A stretch of DNA of 64,000 nt from G965229615 sp965229615. Lineage in GTDB: Bacteria; Pseudomonadota; Alphaproteobacteria; Rickettsiales; Midichloriaceae. Made by a program: the position numbers and the translations under genes. Below the pieces are notes generated by a model, which searched no databases, had not been told where the DNA came from, and worked only from the letters and a program-made list of their open reading frames with translations. Of the stretch, positions 1-8,783 are shown one piece after another. The stretch lies in contig OZ245890.1 of assembly GCA_965229615.1 (NCBI GenBank), positions 186,001-250,000 of the forward strand, given 5' to 3'. Within the stretch, counting starts at the first letter, position 1. The number at the start of each line of letters is the position of its first letter.

Positions 1-1103
1 TCTTTTTTGTTTGTTTCTTGTTTTACCACTTTGTACACTCTTTCAATTTCAACTTTTTCTATGTATTTGCAGTACTTATTTTCTAATGTGTGATTTTTTT
101 TAAGTGCTAATTCTATAATTTCATTGTTCTTATCTACAATGAGATTATCCTTCTCAATTTCGTTTTTTGTAACACTTCTGAAAATCCATTTATATTTCAA
201 TAGATTTTGTTTTTTTGCTTCAATTAGACCTGATTCTATTCGTTGCCACATTCTCTTTTTTTCACTTTTCCATCTTATGTAGAAAAAGTCACCCATTTTC
301 ATGCACTCCTCAAGTGTTTTTTGTATTATGCAAGGTTCTTTATTGATTGCTGATAAGGTGTCACATTCATAATAAAGTATCGTCTTTTATCTTTGTGAGA
401 AATTTTTGGTATTCTTGATACTGCTTTGATTGGCACGTAACTTCTACTTACGTCGTTTATGAAATCCATATATCCTTCTAGAAATTTAACATCAGCGAGT
501 TCTAACAGTAATTCTTTTTTAGCATGCCTTATCTGTACTGAGCTCCTTTACTTGTAGAACTGTAAAGTTTTTATATATGGTATTAACTTTACTTTTTTTA
601 TCCTCTCTTGCCTTTTTTGTTTTTACAGGATCAAGTATTGTAAGTGTAATGTTTATATACCTTAAAATTAATCTTAGAATTCTATCGATGTCTTCTGCTC
701 TTATGTCTTTGTAACCTCCTGTCTCTAGTAATTTCCTTCCATCGAGCCTTTCTATATTGAAGCTTCTTTTTTCATACATGTATTGATATAAAAGTCTCAT
801 TGCTTCCGCTGTTTCTGTATCCTGCATTTCTAGAAGTTTGTTGAATATTTGAGTGTAGCTTTCTGCAGTGATTTCGAAATCTTTTATGAGGGGAGAAGTT
901 GCTCTGCTAAGGTCATTTCTAAATGAGAGAGAAACTATAGGGTATCCTTCTTTTTTTCTTTCCTCTTCAAGGTGATCGAGATTTTTTTCTAATTTGTCTG
1001 TTTTTTTATTCTGTATTATTTTTTGTAGATAAGAAAATGCAGTAACTAGTGGTGTTACTTCAGTATCATTTTCTTTTTCTCTTATTAGTGTTTCTTCTTT
1101 CAT
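1..1103 (-). pseudogene. Decayed gene of unknown function, two frameshifts, runs off window start
   Basis: The intact 5' part is 1103 down to 519 (194 codons, start MKEETLIREK). It ends early at a TAA. Coding character continues in a second minus-strand frame from about 545 to 370 (it reads through KKELLLELADVKFLEGYM) and then in a third frame from about 375 to position 1 (EECMKMGDFFYIRW and on). The three pieces join into one helix-rich, lysine-rich product of at least about 360 residues if one frame change near 535-545 and one near 365-380 are repaired. I do not recognise the family. It has no signal peptide or membrane segment. It is divergent from the ntrY gene at 1220. The first piece could still be translated as a 194-aa protein. 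Sequencing error at poly-A runs is the main alternative to true decay. Confidence 0.6.
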
Positions 1104-1219
1104 ATAAAAATTGTGCTTCTATGTTGTTTAGGGAAGATTTTTGATAGATTACCATCTATTTTAAGTGTATCTTCGAGGTTAATTTTACTAAGAAACCTAT
1201 CATGTGATCATAGCAATAA

Positions 1220-3352
1220 ATGCCTAAACAGAGTACATCAATAAAACGTAAAATAATTCTCACAATGGGGTATATTTCCGTTGTTGTGCCAATCAGTTTA
1301 GTGGGATTATTAGCATTAATATATTACTATCTTGGTATAGAAAGACTTTTCAGTGAAAAAATTACAAATGGTATAAACGATACTGTTAAAACAGCTGAAT
1401 TGTATCTTGCGGAACATAATAATAATATAAAAACGAGTGCGCTACTAGTAACAGGCGAGATTGCGTCAAAAATGTACAATTTCGTACATAACACTGTGAA
1501 ATTCAATGCATTTCTTGATCAAATAGCAAGAACTTTTGATCTATCAGAAATAATAGTGTTTACAAGACAGAAAATCCTTGGGAAAACTTCATTGACTTAT
1601 TCCATTTTATTTGAAAATATTCCAGATGAGACTCTTGAGCAAGTAGATAATGGTTTAATTGTTGTGAAAACAAGCAAACCTGATAAGGTGCAAGCGCTGC
1701 TCAGAATCGATCTATTCATGGGGCATCTTTTTGTGGAAGAAATATACTTGCTTGTCGGTAGATATGTTGACAGTGAAATTACTGGGTATTTGCAGCAAAC
1801 ACAGGCACATGCTGATATATTTGCAAATATGCAACATGAAATCAAAAGTATTAGAAAAAAAGTGATATCAGCATTCATACTCATGTCATTATCATTTTTA
1901 TTATTATCGGTATTTGTCGCTAAAAAACTTGCTACGTTCATATTGAAACCAATCAGTGATTTATCAACAGCGATCGCATCATTTAAACTTGGACAAACAA
2001 TGGTTAAAGTTCATGAGAAAACAGCAGATGATGAAATCAATATCCTTGCTAAATCCTTTAACAAAATGATCGATACTATTTCAACACAACATAATGACAT
2101 AGTATATGCTAAAAATCTCATAGAGGAAAGAAATCATTTCATTGAAGCAATAATGACAGAACTCTCTGCTGGTGTGTTAGTTCTTAATCAAAATTGCAGC
2201 ATAGAGATGTCTAATATTGCTGTTCTTAGAATACTACAGATTACAGATGCTAATGGATTGCTTGGTAAGCATTATAGCGAGGTATTGCCAGAGTTAAATG
2301 AACTAATTGAAAGGGTTTTAAAAAACAATATTTCTAACATTTCCCCAAAACAATTTGATGTACAACAAGGTTGTGATGTTATAGATATGAGAAGTAATAA
2401 CAGTAATATTATACTGTCACATATTAATATTATGCGAGCAGAAAAAAAGATAAATCTTTTAGCAAAGGTACAGTGTCTCAGAACACATGGTATAGCATCT
2501 TTTGATGATACTAGATCTCATAACAAAAATGTTGATGATAGAATTATAATAACAATAGACGATATAACTGCTGTTGTTTCAGGACAAAGATTTAAGGCAT
2601 GGGCTGACATAGCGAGGCGCCTTGCTCATGAAATCAAAAATCCTCTCACACCAATTCAGCTTGCTGTTGATAGACTCAAGCAAAAATTCCTAGAGCAAAT
2701 TCAGTATGAAAAAGATATCTTTCAAAAATATATTAATACCATTACTAATAGGGTAGAAGAAATAAGAAAAATGCTTGCGGATTTCATTGAATTTGCAGGC
2801 ATGCCAGCACCAAAATTGAAGATACATAATATAACAACAATGATAAATGAAATTCTGTTTTTACAACAGCATATGTGGCCACAGATAAATTATGAATTTG
2901 ACAATGCATCAGATGATTGTTATGTATACTGTGATAAGATGCATATTACACAAGTTCTCATCAATCTTCTAAAAAATGCAGCAGAGTCTATTAGTGTTTT
3001 ATTAACACAGAAAAGTGATATAACTAGTGCTAGTGATGTGAACACAGATCAGCTTGATGAGTATACATTATATAGTGGTATGATACATATTACTTTAAAA
3101 ACATCTAATGATGGGGATGAGGTTACAGTATCGATCGAGGACAATGGTGTAGGTATAAGTGGTGAAATTATGGAACGCATATGTGAGCCATACGTAACAA
3201 CCAAGACAAGTGGCACAGGACTTGGGTTATCAATAGTGAAAAAGATAATAGAAGAACATAAAGGTGAATTTCTTATCAAAAATGGCTCATGTGGTGGTGC
3301 TATTGCTATGTTCAACTTGAAGTTGGCAAAACAATATAAAGGTGATAAATAA
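1220..3352 (+). CDS. ntrY: NtrY-type membrane sensor histidine kinase
   Basis: This is a 710-aa two-component sensor kinase of the NtrY family, which normally phosphorylates the regulator NtrX. Membrane segments lie at about residues 11-38 and 213-235 and enclose a sensor region outside the membrane. A HAMP linker follows (about 236-290), then a PAS-like region (about 305-450). The dimerisation helix has the phospho-acceptor His470 in the motif AHEIKNPLTPIQ. The C-terminal ATPase domain shows the N box (NLLKNAAES, Asn586), G1 (EDNGVGI) and G2 (GTGLGLSIV). All catalytic motifs are present, so it should be active. No ntrX lies in this window, so the partner must be encoded elsewhere. The signal sensed in Rickettsiales is not known to me. 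Confidence 0.88.
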   Translation: MPKQSTSIKRKIILTMGYISVVVPISLVGLLALIYYYLGIERLFSEKITNGINDTVKTAELYLAEHNNNIKTSALLVTGEIASKMYNFVHNTVKFNAFLDQIARTFDLSEIIVFTRQKILGKTSLTYSILFENIPDETLEQVDNGLIVVKTSKPDKVQALLRIDLFMGHLFVEEIYLLVGRYVDSEITGYLQQTQAHADIFANMQHEIKSIRKKVISAFILMSLSFLLLSVFVAKKLATFILKPISDLSTAIASFKLGQTMVKVHEKTADDEINILAKSFNKMIDTISTQHNDIVYAKNLIEERNHFIEAIMTELSAGVLVLNQNCSIEMSNIAVLRILQITDANGLLGKHYSEVLPELNELIERVLKNNISNISPKQFDVQQGCDVIDMRSNNSNIILSHINIMRAEKKINLLAKVQCLRTHGIASFDDTRSHNKNVDDRIIITIDDITAVVSGQRFKAWADIARRLAHEIKNPLTPIQLAVDRLKQKFLEQIQYEKDIFQKYINTITNRVEEIRKMLADFIEFAGMPAPKLKIHNITTMINEILFLQQHMWPQINYEFDNASDDCYVYCDKMHITQVLINLLKNAAESISVLLTQKSDITSASDVNTDQLDEYTLYSGMIHITLKTSNDGDEVTVSIEDNGVGISGEIMERICEPYVTTKTSGTGLGLSIVKKIIEEHKGEFLIKNGSCGGAIAMFNLKLAKQYKGDK

Positions 3353-3418
3353 TAATGACAACAATGTTTTGAAAACAATATAAAACTCAACTACATCCTT
3401 TTTAGCTGTCTATTTGTT

Positions 3419-4459
3419 ATGACAAAGCAAAACAATCTTTATGGTATCTTCTTCATGATAGTTAATTCTTTTGCAATAGCAACACTATATGCTATTCAAA
3501 AGCAACTTATCATGACATTACCTTCAAACCAAGCAGTGTTATTTTATAAGTTAACGTTATTTTTAGTAATAGCACCATGGGTTTTGAGAAATGGTATACA
3601 AGCAATAAAAACCCCACAGCTGAAGCTTCATATAATAAGAAGTTTTCTTAGTATCAGTGGTTCACTATGTTTTTCGTATGGTTTGAAACACACAACATTA
3701 GTCAACGCTACAGCTTTGAACTACATGGAACAGGTTTTATGGACAATTATAGGAATATGGTATTTTAAGGAAAAGCTTACAAAAACTAAGTTAGCAGCGA
3801 TAATCATGAGTTTTGCTGCTGTGATGTTAATCATATTTCCAACACTACTACATAATATATGGATGATTGTGGTTAACAGTGGTGAAGGTAGCGCTGAAGC
3901 AATAGCATTCAATTATTACTATATTTTTGTGTTTGCAGCTGTAATATTTTGGGCACTTAATACCACAGTTATAAAAATTCTTGGAAAAAAAGCAAGGAAT
4001 GATGTGCAGGCATTTTATGTGTTGTTGTTTTCAGTTATTTTTGCTTACCCAACAGCATTTCTTGAATGGTCATGGCATTCAATTGAGGGTACCATTTTAT
4101 TCTGGCCTGAGATTATACGTATAATACCATTAAGTGAGATACATTTGACTCAAAATCAGATCATTCAAATCTTGATGCTAGCATTGATGTATTTCCTGCA
4201 CGTAATGTCATTTTTTCTATCAGTAAAATATGCAGATATGTCGACTGTTGCACCATTTGATTATACAAGATTGATCTTCACATGTGTGCTAGCCTACTAT
4301 TTCGTAGGTGATGTGCCACAGTATGTTATACAATATGTCGGATATTGTATGATCATAGCCTCTGGGTTGTTGCTGATCAGATCAGAGCAAAAGAAACGCA
4401 AAAAGGAGAGATTATTGCAGGAGAAACAAAAGTTAGAAGAACAAATAGAAAATGCATGA
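3419..4459 (+). CDS. EamA/DMT-family permease, copy 1
   Basis: A 346-aa inner-membrane transporter of the drug/metabolite superfamily with two EamA halves and about ten hydrophobic helices. The last 25 residues form a very charged cytoplasmic tail rich in Lys and Glu. Its end overlaps the start of the next gene, a second EamA protein, by 8 bases, so the two are translationally linked. Both proteins share the pattern FDYTRLIFT near the C-terminus, so they are paralogues. Rickettsial EamA proteins include the S-adenosylmethionine importer, but substrate cannot be read from the sequence. The ATG at 3419 is the first in frame and leads straight into the first helix. Confidence 0.85.
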   Translation: MTKQNNLYGIFFMIVNSFAIATLYAIQKQLIMTLPSNQAVLFYKLTLFLVIAPWVLRNGIQAIKTPQLKLHIIRSFLSISGSLCFSYGLKHTTLVNATALNYMEQVLWTIIGIWYFKEKLTKTKLAAIIMSFAAVMLIIFPTLLHNIWMIVVNSGEGSAEAIAFNYYYIFVFAAVIFWALNTTVIKILGKKARNDVQAFYVLLFSVIFAYPTAFLEWSWHSIEGTILFWPEIIRIIPLSEIHLTQNQIIQILMLALMYFLHVMSFFLSVKYADMSTVAPFDYTRLIFTCVLAYYFVGDVPQYVIQYVGYCMIIASGLLLIRSEQKKRKKERLLQEKQKLEEQIENA

Positions 4460-5414
4460 CATAAGAAAAGCTAGCAAAATTAGACCGAGCAAGTTAATCA
4501 TTGGGGTTATCTTTATGGTGATACATGCTATTGCTATGTCTGCAATATATATTGTCGGCAAAAAACTAACAAAAGTTTTACATCCGACACAAGTTGCATT
4601 TTTATATAAGGCTAGCGTTCTTATGTGCATATTACCACTTTATCTTGGTGGTGGTATTATCAAAAATCTTTCTACAAGCAAATTGACATTGCATTTTGCT
4701 AGATCGATTTGCAGCATGGCTGGCACAATATGTTTTTATTTTGGTTTGATGAATATTAAAGCAGCCGATGCTGCGGCCATTACATATCTTGAACAATGCA
4801 TAGTATTAGCTGTTGGAATTCTATATTTTAAAGAAGCTATTACTACAGCAAAAATAGCTTTGATAGTCCTAGGTCTTGCAGGTGCGTGTTGTGTGATAAA
4901 ACCTGGCTTGCATCAGTTTAATAGTAGTTATATATATCTATTCTTAGCGTTAATATTCTGGGCGATGAATAATACTAGTGTTAAGGTTCTAGGAAAGACA
5001 GAAAAAACAAAGACACAAATGTTTTATCTGGTCTTTTTCAGCACTATAATGTCCTTACCATTAGCAATGCAATACTCATGGAAAGGACTAAATTTACAGC
5101 ATATGCAATATGTTGTTATACTCGGAATACTGCATATAGTGCATACGATTTGCTTTTTCAGAGCATTCAAATTTGCTGAGATGTCGGTTGTCATGCCATT
5201 TGACTATACAAGACTAATCTTCACAGGTGTATTTGGATATGTTTATCTTGGTGAAACTGCTGATCGCTGGGAATTGATTGGTTATGCTTTGATAGCAATA
5301 GGTGGTATTTTGCTCATATGTGATGAGACACGGAAGCGTGGTTGGTCCAGAGAAAGCGAAGAAAAGTTTTTCAAGAGCAAATCAGAAACTGAAAAGGTGC
5401 AAATCAAAAATTGA
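4452..5414 (+). CDS. EamA/DMT-family permease, copy 2
   Basis: A 320-aa paralogue of the preceding permease, starting inside its last codons (8-base overlap). It again has about ten predicted membrane helices in two EamA repeats. Conserved stretches include LHFARSICSMAGTICFYFGL in the first half and MPFDYTRLIFTGVFGY in the second. Some DMT proteins work as dimers, so the coupling may reflect a heterodimer, but two independent carriers are equally possible. Substrate unknown; import of a host metabolite is the usual role of this family in intracellular Rickettsiales. Confidence 0.85.
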   Translation: MHDIRKASKIRPSKLIIGVIFMVIHAIAMSAIYIVGKKLTKVLHPTQVAFLYKASVLMCILPLYLGGGIIKNLSTSKLTLHFARSICSMAGTICFYFGLMNIKAADAAAITYLEQCIVLAVGILYFKEAITTAKIALIVLGLAGACCVIKPGLHQFNSSYIYLFLALIFWAMNNTSVKVLGKTEKTKTQMFYLVFFSTIMSLPLAMQYSWKGLNLQHMQYVVILGILHIVHTICFFRAFKFAEMSVVMPFDYTRLIFTGVFGYVYLGETADRWELIGYALIAIGGILLICDETRKRGWSRESEEKFFKSKSETEKVQIKN

Positions 5415-5417
5415 GTA

Positions 5418-5426
5418 TGGTATACT
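5418..5426 (+). promoter_or_regulatory. Candidate extended -10 promoter for hslV
   Basis: The sequence TGGTATACT matches an extended -10 element (TGn followed by TATACT). It lies 36 bases before the hslV ATG and directly after the upstream permease stop codon. No good -35 box is seen, which extended -10 promoters tolerate. Motif match only. Confidence 0.35.
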
Positions 5427-5462
5427 AGAACAATTACCAAATAAAAACATCATATTACCAAA

Positions 5463-6020
5463 ATGGAACAAATAAAAACATTGCATAGTACTACAATACT
5501 TGCTGTGAAAAAAGATGGTATAACAGTAATAGCTGGTGATGGGCAAGTAACACTTGGCCACGTTGTGATGAAAAGTACAGCAAACAAATTACGCAGGTTG
5601 TCAAAAGGCAGTATTATAGGTGGTTTTGCTGGTGCAGCAGCAGATGGTTTCACACTGTTTGAAAGACTTGAAAATAAACTGGAAATGTATCCTGGACAGC
5701 TGATGCGTGCAGCTGTAGAACTAGCAAAAGATTGGCGTTCTGATAAGTATCTTAGAAAACTTGAAGCAATGATGATAGTTGGAGACCAAGATAAGCTACT
5801 CGTCATCTCAGGCAATGGTGATGTTCTTGAGCCAGAGCACGACACGGTCGCAATAGGATCAGGTAGTAACTACGCATTGGCTGCTGCTAGGGCGTTATTG
5901 TTGAGCACAAAACTAAATGCTGAAAAGATTGCAAAAATTGCGATGTCTATTGCAGCAGATATGTGTATATATACAAATCATAATATTCTTATGGAAAAAA
6001 TATCCAAGGATAGTAAATGA
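5463..6020 (+). CDS. hslV: HslV (ClpQ) peptidase subunit
   Basis: A 185-aa N-terminal-threonine peptidase that forms the proteolytic chamber of the HslUV protease. The sequence HSTTIL gives a nine-residue propeptide and the catalytic Thr at residue 10 after processing. It is followed by the family blocks VIAGDGQVTLG and MSIAADMCIYTNHNI. Length and motifs are normal. In most bacteria hslU, the AAA+ unfoldase, follows directly. Here the next gene is an unrelated unknown protein and no hslU lies in the window. HslV needs HslU for activity, so hslU is expected elsewhere in the genome. Confidence 0.95.
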   Translation: MEQIKTLHSTTILAVKKDGITVIAGDGQVTLGHVVMKSTANKLRRLSKGSIIGGFAGAAADGFTLFERLENKLEMYPGQLMRAAVELAKDWRSDKYLRKLEAMMIVGDQDKLLVISGNGDVLEPEHDTVAIGSGSNYALAAARALLLSTKLNAEKIAKIAMSIAADMCIYTNHNILMEKISKDSK

Positions 6021-6130
6021 AAAGATTACATTTTTGTACAAAAAACAACAACATTGTAATTTATTCTTAATATATTTAAAGTAGTATGCAATGTTGTGGG
6101 ATATGAGAAATTAATAATGGGAGTGTAAAA

Positions 6131-7156
6131 ATGATACAAGATGAACAGGCAAATGCAAATGAGACACCTCAGTTTCATGAACTGAAAGAAGCGTTTAAAG
6201 GGCTATATATAGTTGACAACTATGCAAGCTGTACAAATAAATATAAGTCTCTCTCAAAACTATCAGAAGAGCAAAGGTATTTTTTTCATGCATTGCTCCA
6301 ATCTCTTTTAGAGAAAAGGATGGATGAGTGTTGTATTGAAGTTGAAACAAAAATTAGCAATGTATACGATGGACCTAATGTAACTTGTATGACAGCTGAT
6401 GCGTTTAAGCATTTGTTGGAACAATGGAAAAAAGACAGCCCAATAGAAAACCCTGTGACAAAAAAACAAATCCAAAAAGAGACGTTATATTATATGAGAT
6501 TGCGATGCAATATTGGTAATCAACATTCATACGAGTACGAAGCTGCATATAAAAAAGCTAAAGGTGATGTTGCAGAAGCAATCAATATTATATCAGAAAT
6601 GCAAGGGCTAGATGATGGTGTGAGAAAAGATTTTATAAAACTTTTAGTATTAGAATGTTTATATGAACTGAGTGGTGACTATAAGACTGAAATTAAGCAA
6701 GATAGTCTTGCAAAAAATCTGCTCGCAATGATAAAAACCAATGTGGAAAATGGTTTATTAGTTCATCCAGATATGATTTATAATGGTTTGCGAGTCCTTG
6801 TGAGTAATTGTAGTGAAGCTGAAGTCAACCTCAAAAGAGCAGTAGAAGGGATTTTGAACAGTGATGAGTTTAAGAAAGAATATAAGGAAGTCTCAGATAT
6901 TATGACTGAAAGCGCGATTGAAAGATTTTTGAAATGGATTTGTAAGGTATTAATTGCTGCATACAAGTATGTTGAGACAATGTTTAGATTCAAAGCATAT
7001 GATATACAAGATGAAATTAATATACAAACTGGTAAGATGAATAAGAGAGTGTATCGTCTCATGCACGATGAAAAAGCTGTTGATCAGAAAAAATCAGGAT
7101 TCAGTGAGTATGTCAAGAATCAGTTACAACAATACGAAGAGCAATCTATTGCTTAA
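6131..7156 (+). CDS. Hypothetical protein, helix-rich, 341 aa
   Basis: I do not recognise this 341-residue protein. It is largely alpha-helical, charged and without a signal peptide. One moderately hydrophobic, aromatic segment at about residues 263-284 (WICKVLIAAYKYVETMF) could be an amphipathic or membrane-binding helix. The ATG at 6131 follows a purine-rich stretch (GGGAGTG) that could serve as ribosome binding site. It stands alone between hslV and the convergent DUF1640 cluster and is followed by a strong hairpin. It could be a lineage-specific cytoplasmic or secreted protein. Confidence 0.7.
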   Translation: MIQDEQANANETPQFHELKEAFKGLYIVDNYASCTNKYKSLSKLSEEQRYFFHALLQSLLEKRMDECCIEVETKISNVYDGPNVTCMTADAFKHLLEQWKKDSPIENPVTKKQIQKETLYYMRLRCNIGNQHSYEYEAAYKKAKGDVAEAINIISEMQGLDDGVRKDFIKLLVLECLYELSGDYKTEIKQDSLAKNLLAMIKTNVENGLLVHPDMIYNGLRVLVSNCSEAEVNLKRAVEGILNSDEFKKEYKEVSDIMTESAIERFLKWICKVLIAAYKYVETMFRFKAYDIQDEINIQTGKMNKRVYRLMHDEKAVDQKKSGFSEYVKNQLQQYEEQSIA

Positions 7157-7163
7157 TATGCTT

Positions 7164-7185
7164 ACCTTGCTCTTAAGGGCAAGGT
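7164..7185 (+). terminator. Strong hairpin after the 6131-7156 gene
   Basis: Arms ACCTTGCTC and GGGCAAGGT form a 9-bp stem (one G-T pair) around a TTAA loop, starting eight bases after the stop codon. It is unusually GC-rich for this region. No T-tract follows on the plus strand, so it may block transcripts from both sides between convergent genes or protect a 3' end rather than act as a classical intrinsic terminator. Confidence 0.5.
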
Positions 7186-7263
7186 GATTGCAGTGACAAG
7201 ATGTATGTTGAAGTGGTAAAACTCTTTTTATACACAATGAATTAGGTTTTTAAGTTGCATTTC

Positions 7264-7656
7264 CTAATGAATTTTAGTGAAAATAGTCACTCCCATACCA
7301 GCAAGTGTAATAATCATAGGGATCATCAATCCAAGCATCCATCGTAGGATCTCATTTTTTGTATTTGCAATACTTTCTCTTAATTCCATTCTTAACTCTG
7401 ATATTTCCTGATTTATCTTATGTTCAAGTTCTGTTTTTGAATCATTTATCTTGTGTTCAAGGTCATTTATTTTGTGTTCAAGAGCAGTATATACATTATT
7501 AAGCTGTTCTGTTGTTACAAGTTTAGACAAATCATATTGTCTAATCTCAAGTATGGCAGCAACAATGACCTCAGCTTGATTTTCTTGTATTCCAACACTT
7601 TTGAGGTTTTTTATTGTTGCATGTGTGTCAAACATATGGTGATACATCTTATTCAT
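7264..7656 (-). CDS. DUF1640 (CCDC90-like) coiled-coil membrane protein, copy A
   Basis: A 130-aa member of the DUF1640 family, the bacterial relatives of the mitochondrial coiled-coil proteins CCDC90/MCUR1. The N-terminal head (about 1-58) carries the family pattern FDTHATIKNLKSVGIQENQA. A charged coiled coil built on LEHKIN units follows, then one C-terminal membrane anchor (WMLGLMIPMIITLAGMGVTI) with a four-residue tail. This copy has the shortest coiled coil of three tandem copies: two LEHKIND units and a single NDSKTELEHKI unit. Head and anchor are identical at the protein level in all copies, while some third-codon bases differ. Function of bacterial DUF1640 proteins is unknown; membrane-tethered oligomers are likely. 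Confidence 0.82.
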   Translation of the reverse strand: MNKMYHHMFDTHATIKNLKSVGIQENQAEVIVAAILEIRQYDLSKLVTTEQLNNVYTALEHKINDLEHKINDSKTELEHKINQEISELRMELRESIANTKNEILRWMLGLMIPMIITLAGMGVTIFTKIH

Positions 7657-7736
7657 TCTATTATTTTTGATTTTGATTGTATCAGTGAATCATTGTTTTT
7701 TAGCAGAGCTTGTTGATACTAGCAAGAACATGTTTC

Positions 7737-8249
7737 CTAATGAATTTTAGTGAAAATAGTCACTCCCATACCAGCAAGTGTAATAATCATAGGGATCATC
7801 AATCCAAGCATCCATCGTAGGATTTCATTTTTTGTATTTGCAATACTTTCCCTTAATTCCATTCTCAACTCTGATATTTCATGTTTTAATTCTGCTCTAA
7901 TATCAGCTATTTCCTGTTTTAGTTCTGCTCTGAAAGTATTTATCTTGTGTTCAAGTTCTGTTTTTGAATCATTTATCTTGTGTTCAAGCTCTGTTTTTGA
8001 ATCATTTATCTTGTGTTCAAGCTCTGTTTTTGAATCATTGATTTTATGTTCAAGGTCATTTATTTTGTGTTCAAGAGCAGTATATACATTATTAAGCTGT
8101 TCTGTTGTTACAAGTTTAGACAAATCATATTGTCTAATCTCAAGAATCGCAGCAACAATAACCTCAGCTTGATTTTCTTGTATTCCAACACTTTTGAGGT
8201 TTTTTATTGTTGCATGTGTGTCAAACATATGGTGATACATCTTATTCAT
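7737..8249 (-). CDS. DUF1640 coiled-coil membrane protein, copy B (longest)
   Basis: A 170-aa paralogue of copy A. The 11-residue unit NDSKTELEHKI is present three times in a row. It is followed by an extra degenerate stretch (TFRAELKQEIADIRAELKH) that copies A and C lack, so the coiled coil is about 40 residues longer than in copy A. Head and C-terminal anchor are unchanged. The long version probably represents the ancestral or least deleted coiled coil, because the additional stretch resembles the normal DUF1640 pattern of repeated AELR/AELK heptads. The gene is separated from its neighbours by about 80 bases that include a remnant of the kinase-like gene's 3' end. Confidence 0.82.
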   Translation of the reverse strand: MNKMYHHMFDTHATIKNLKSVGIQENQAEVIVAAILEIRQYDLSKLVTTEQLNNVYTALEHKINDLEHKINDSKTELEHKINDSKTELEHKINDSKTELEHKINTFRAELKQEIADIRAELKHEISELRMELRESIANTKNEILRWMLGLMIPMIITLAGMGVTIFTKIH

Positions 8250-8332
8250 TCTATTATTTTTGATTTTGATTGTATCATAAGAGTGAGTGATTGTCTTTTA
8301 ATGACCTGTTGATACTAGCAAGAACATGTTTC

Positions 8333-8758
8333 CTAATGAATTTTAGTGAAAATAGTCACTCCCATACCAGCAAGTGTAATAATCATAGGGATCATCAATC
8401 CAAGCATCCATCGTAAGATCTCATTTTTTGTATTTGCAATGCTTTCTCTTAATTCCATTCTCAACTCTGATATTTCCTGATTTATCTTATGTTCAAGCTC
8501 TGTTTTAGAATCATTTATCTTATGTTCAAGCTCTGTTTTAGAATCATTGATTTTATGTTCAAGGTCATTTATTTTGTGTTCAAGAGCAGTATATACATTA
8601 TTAAGCTGTTCTGTTGTTACAAGTTTAGACAAATCATATTGTCTAATCTCAAGAATCGCAGCAACAATGACCTCGGCTTGATTTTCTTGTATTCCAACAC
8701 TTTTGAGGTTTTTTATTGTTGCATGTGTGTCAAACATATGGTGATACATCTTATTCAT
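8333..8758 (-). CDS. DUF1640 coiled-coil membrane protein, copy C
   Basis: A 141-aa paralogue lying directly downstream (minus strand) of the kinase-like gene. It has two NDSKTELEHKI units, one more than copy A and one fewer than copy B, and joins the anchor region through the same QEISELRMELRES segment as copy A. The gene starts 25 bases after the stop of the kinase-like gene, so the two are probably co-transcribed. Same head, same membrane anchor. The only clear protein difference among copies is coiled-coil length. Confidence 0.82.
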   Translation of the reverse strand: MNKMYHHMFDTHATIKNLKSVGIQENQAEVIVAAILEIRQYDLSKLVTTEQLNNVYTALEHKINDLEHKINDSKTELEHKINDSKTELEHKINQEISELRMELRESIANTKNEILRWMLGLMIPMIITLAGMGVTIFTKIH

Positions 8759-8783
8759 TCTATTATTTTTGATTTTGATTGTA

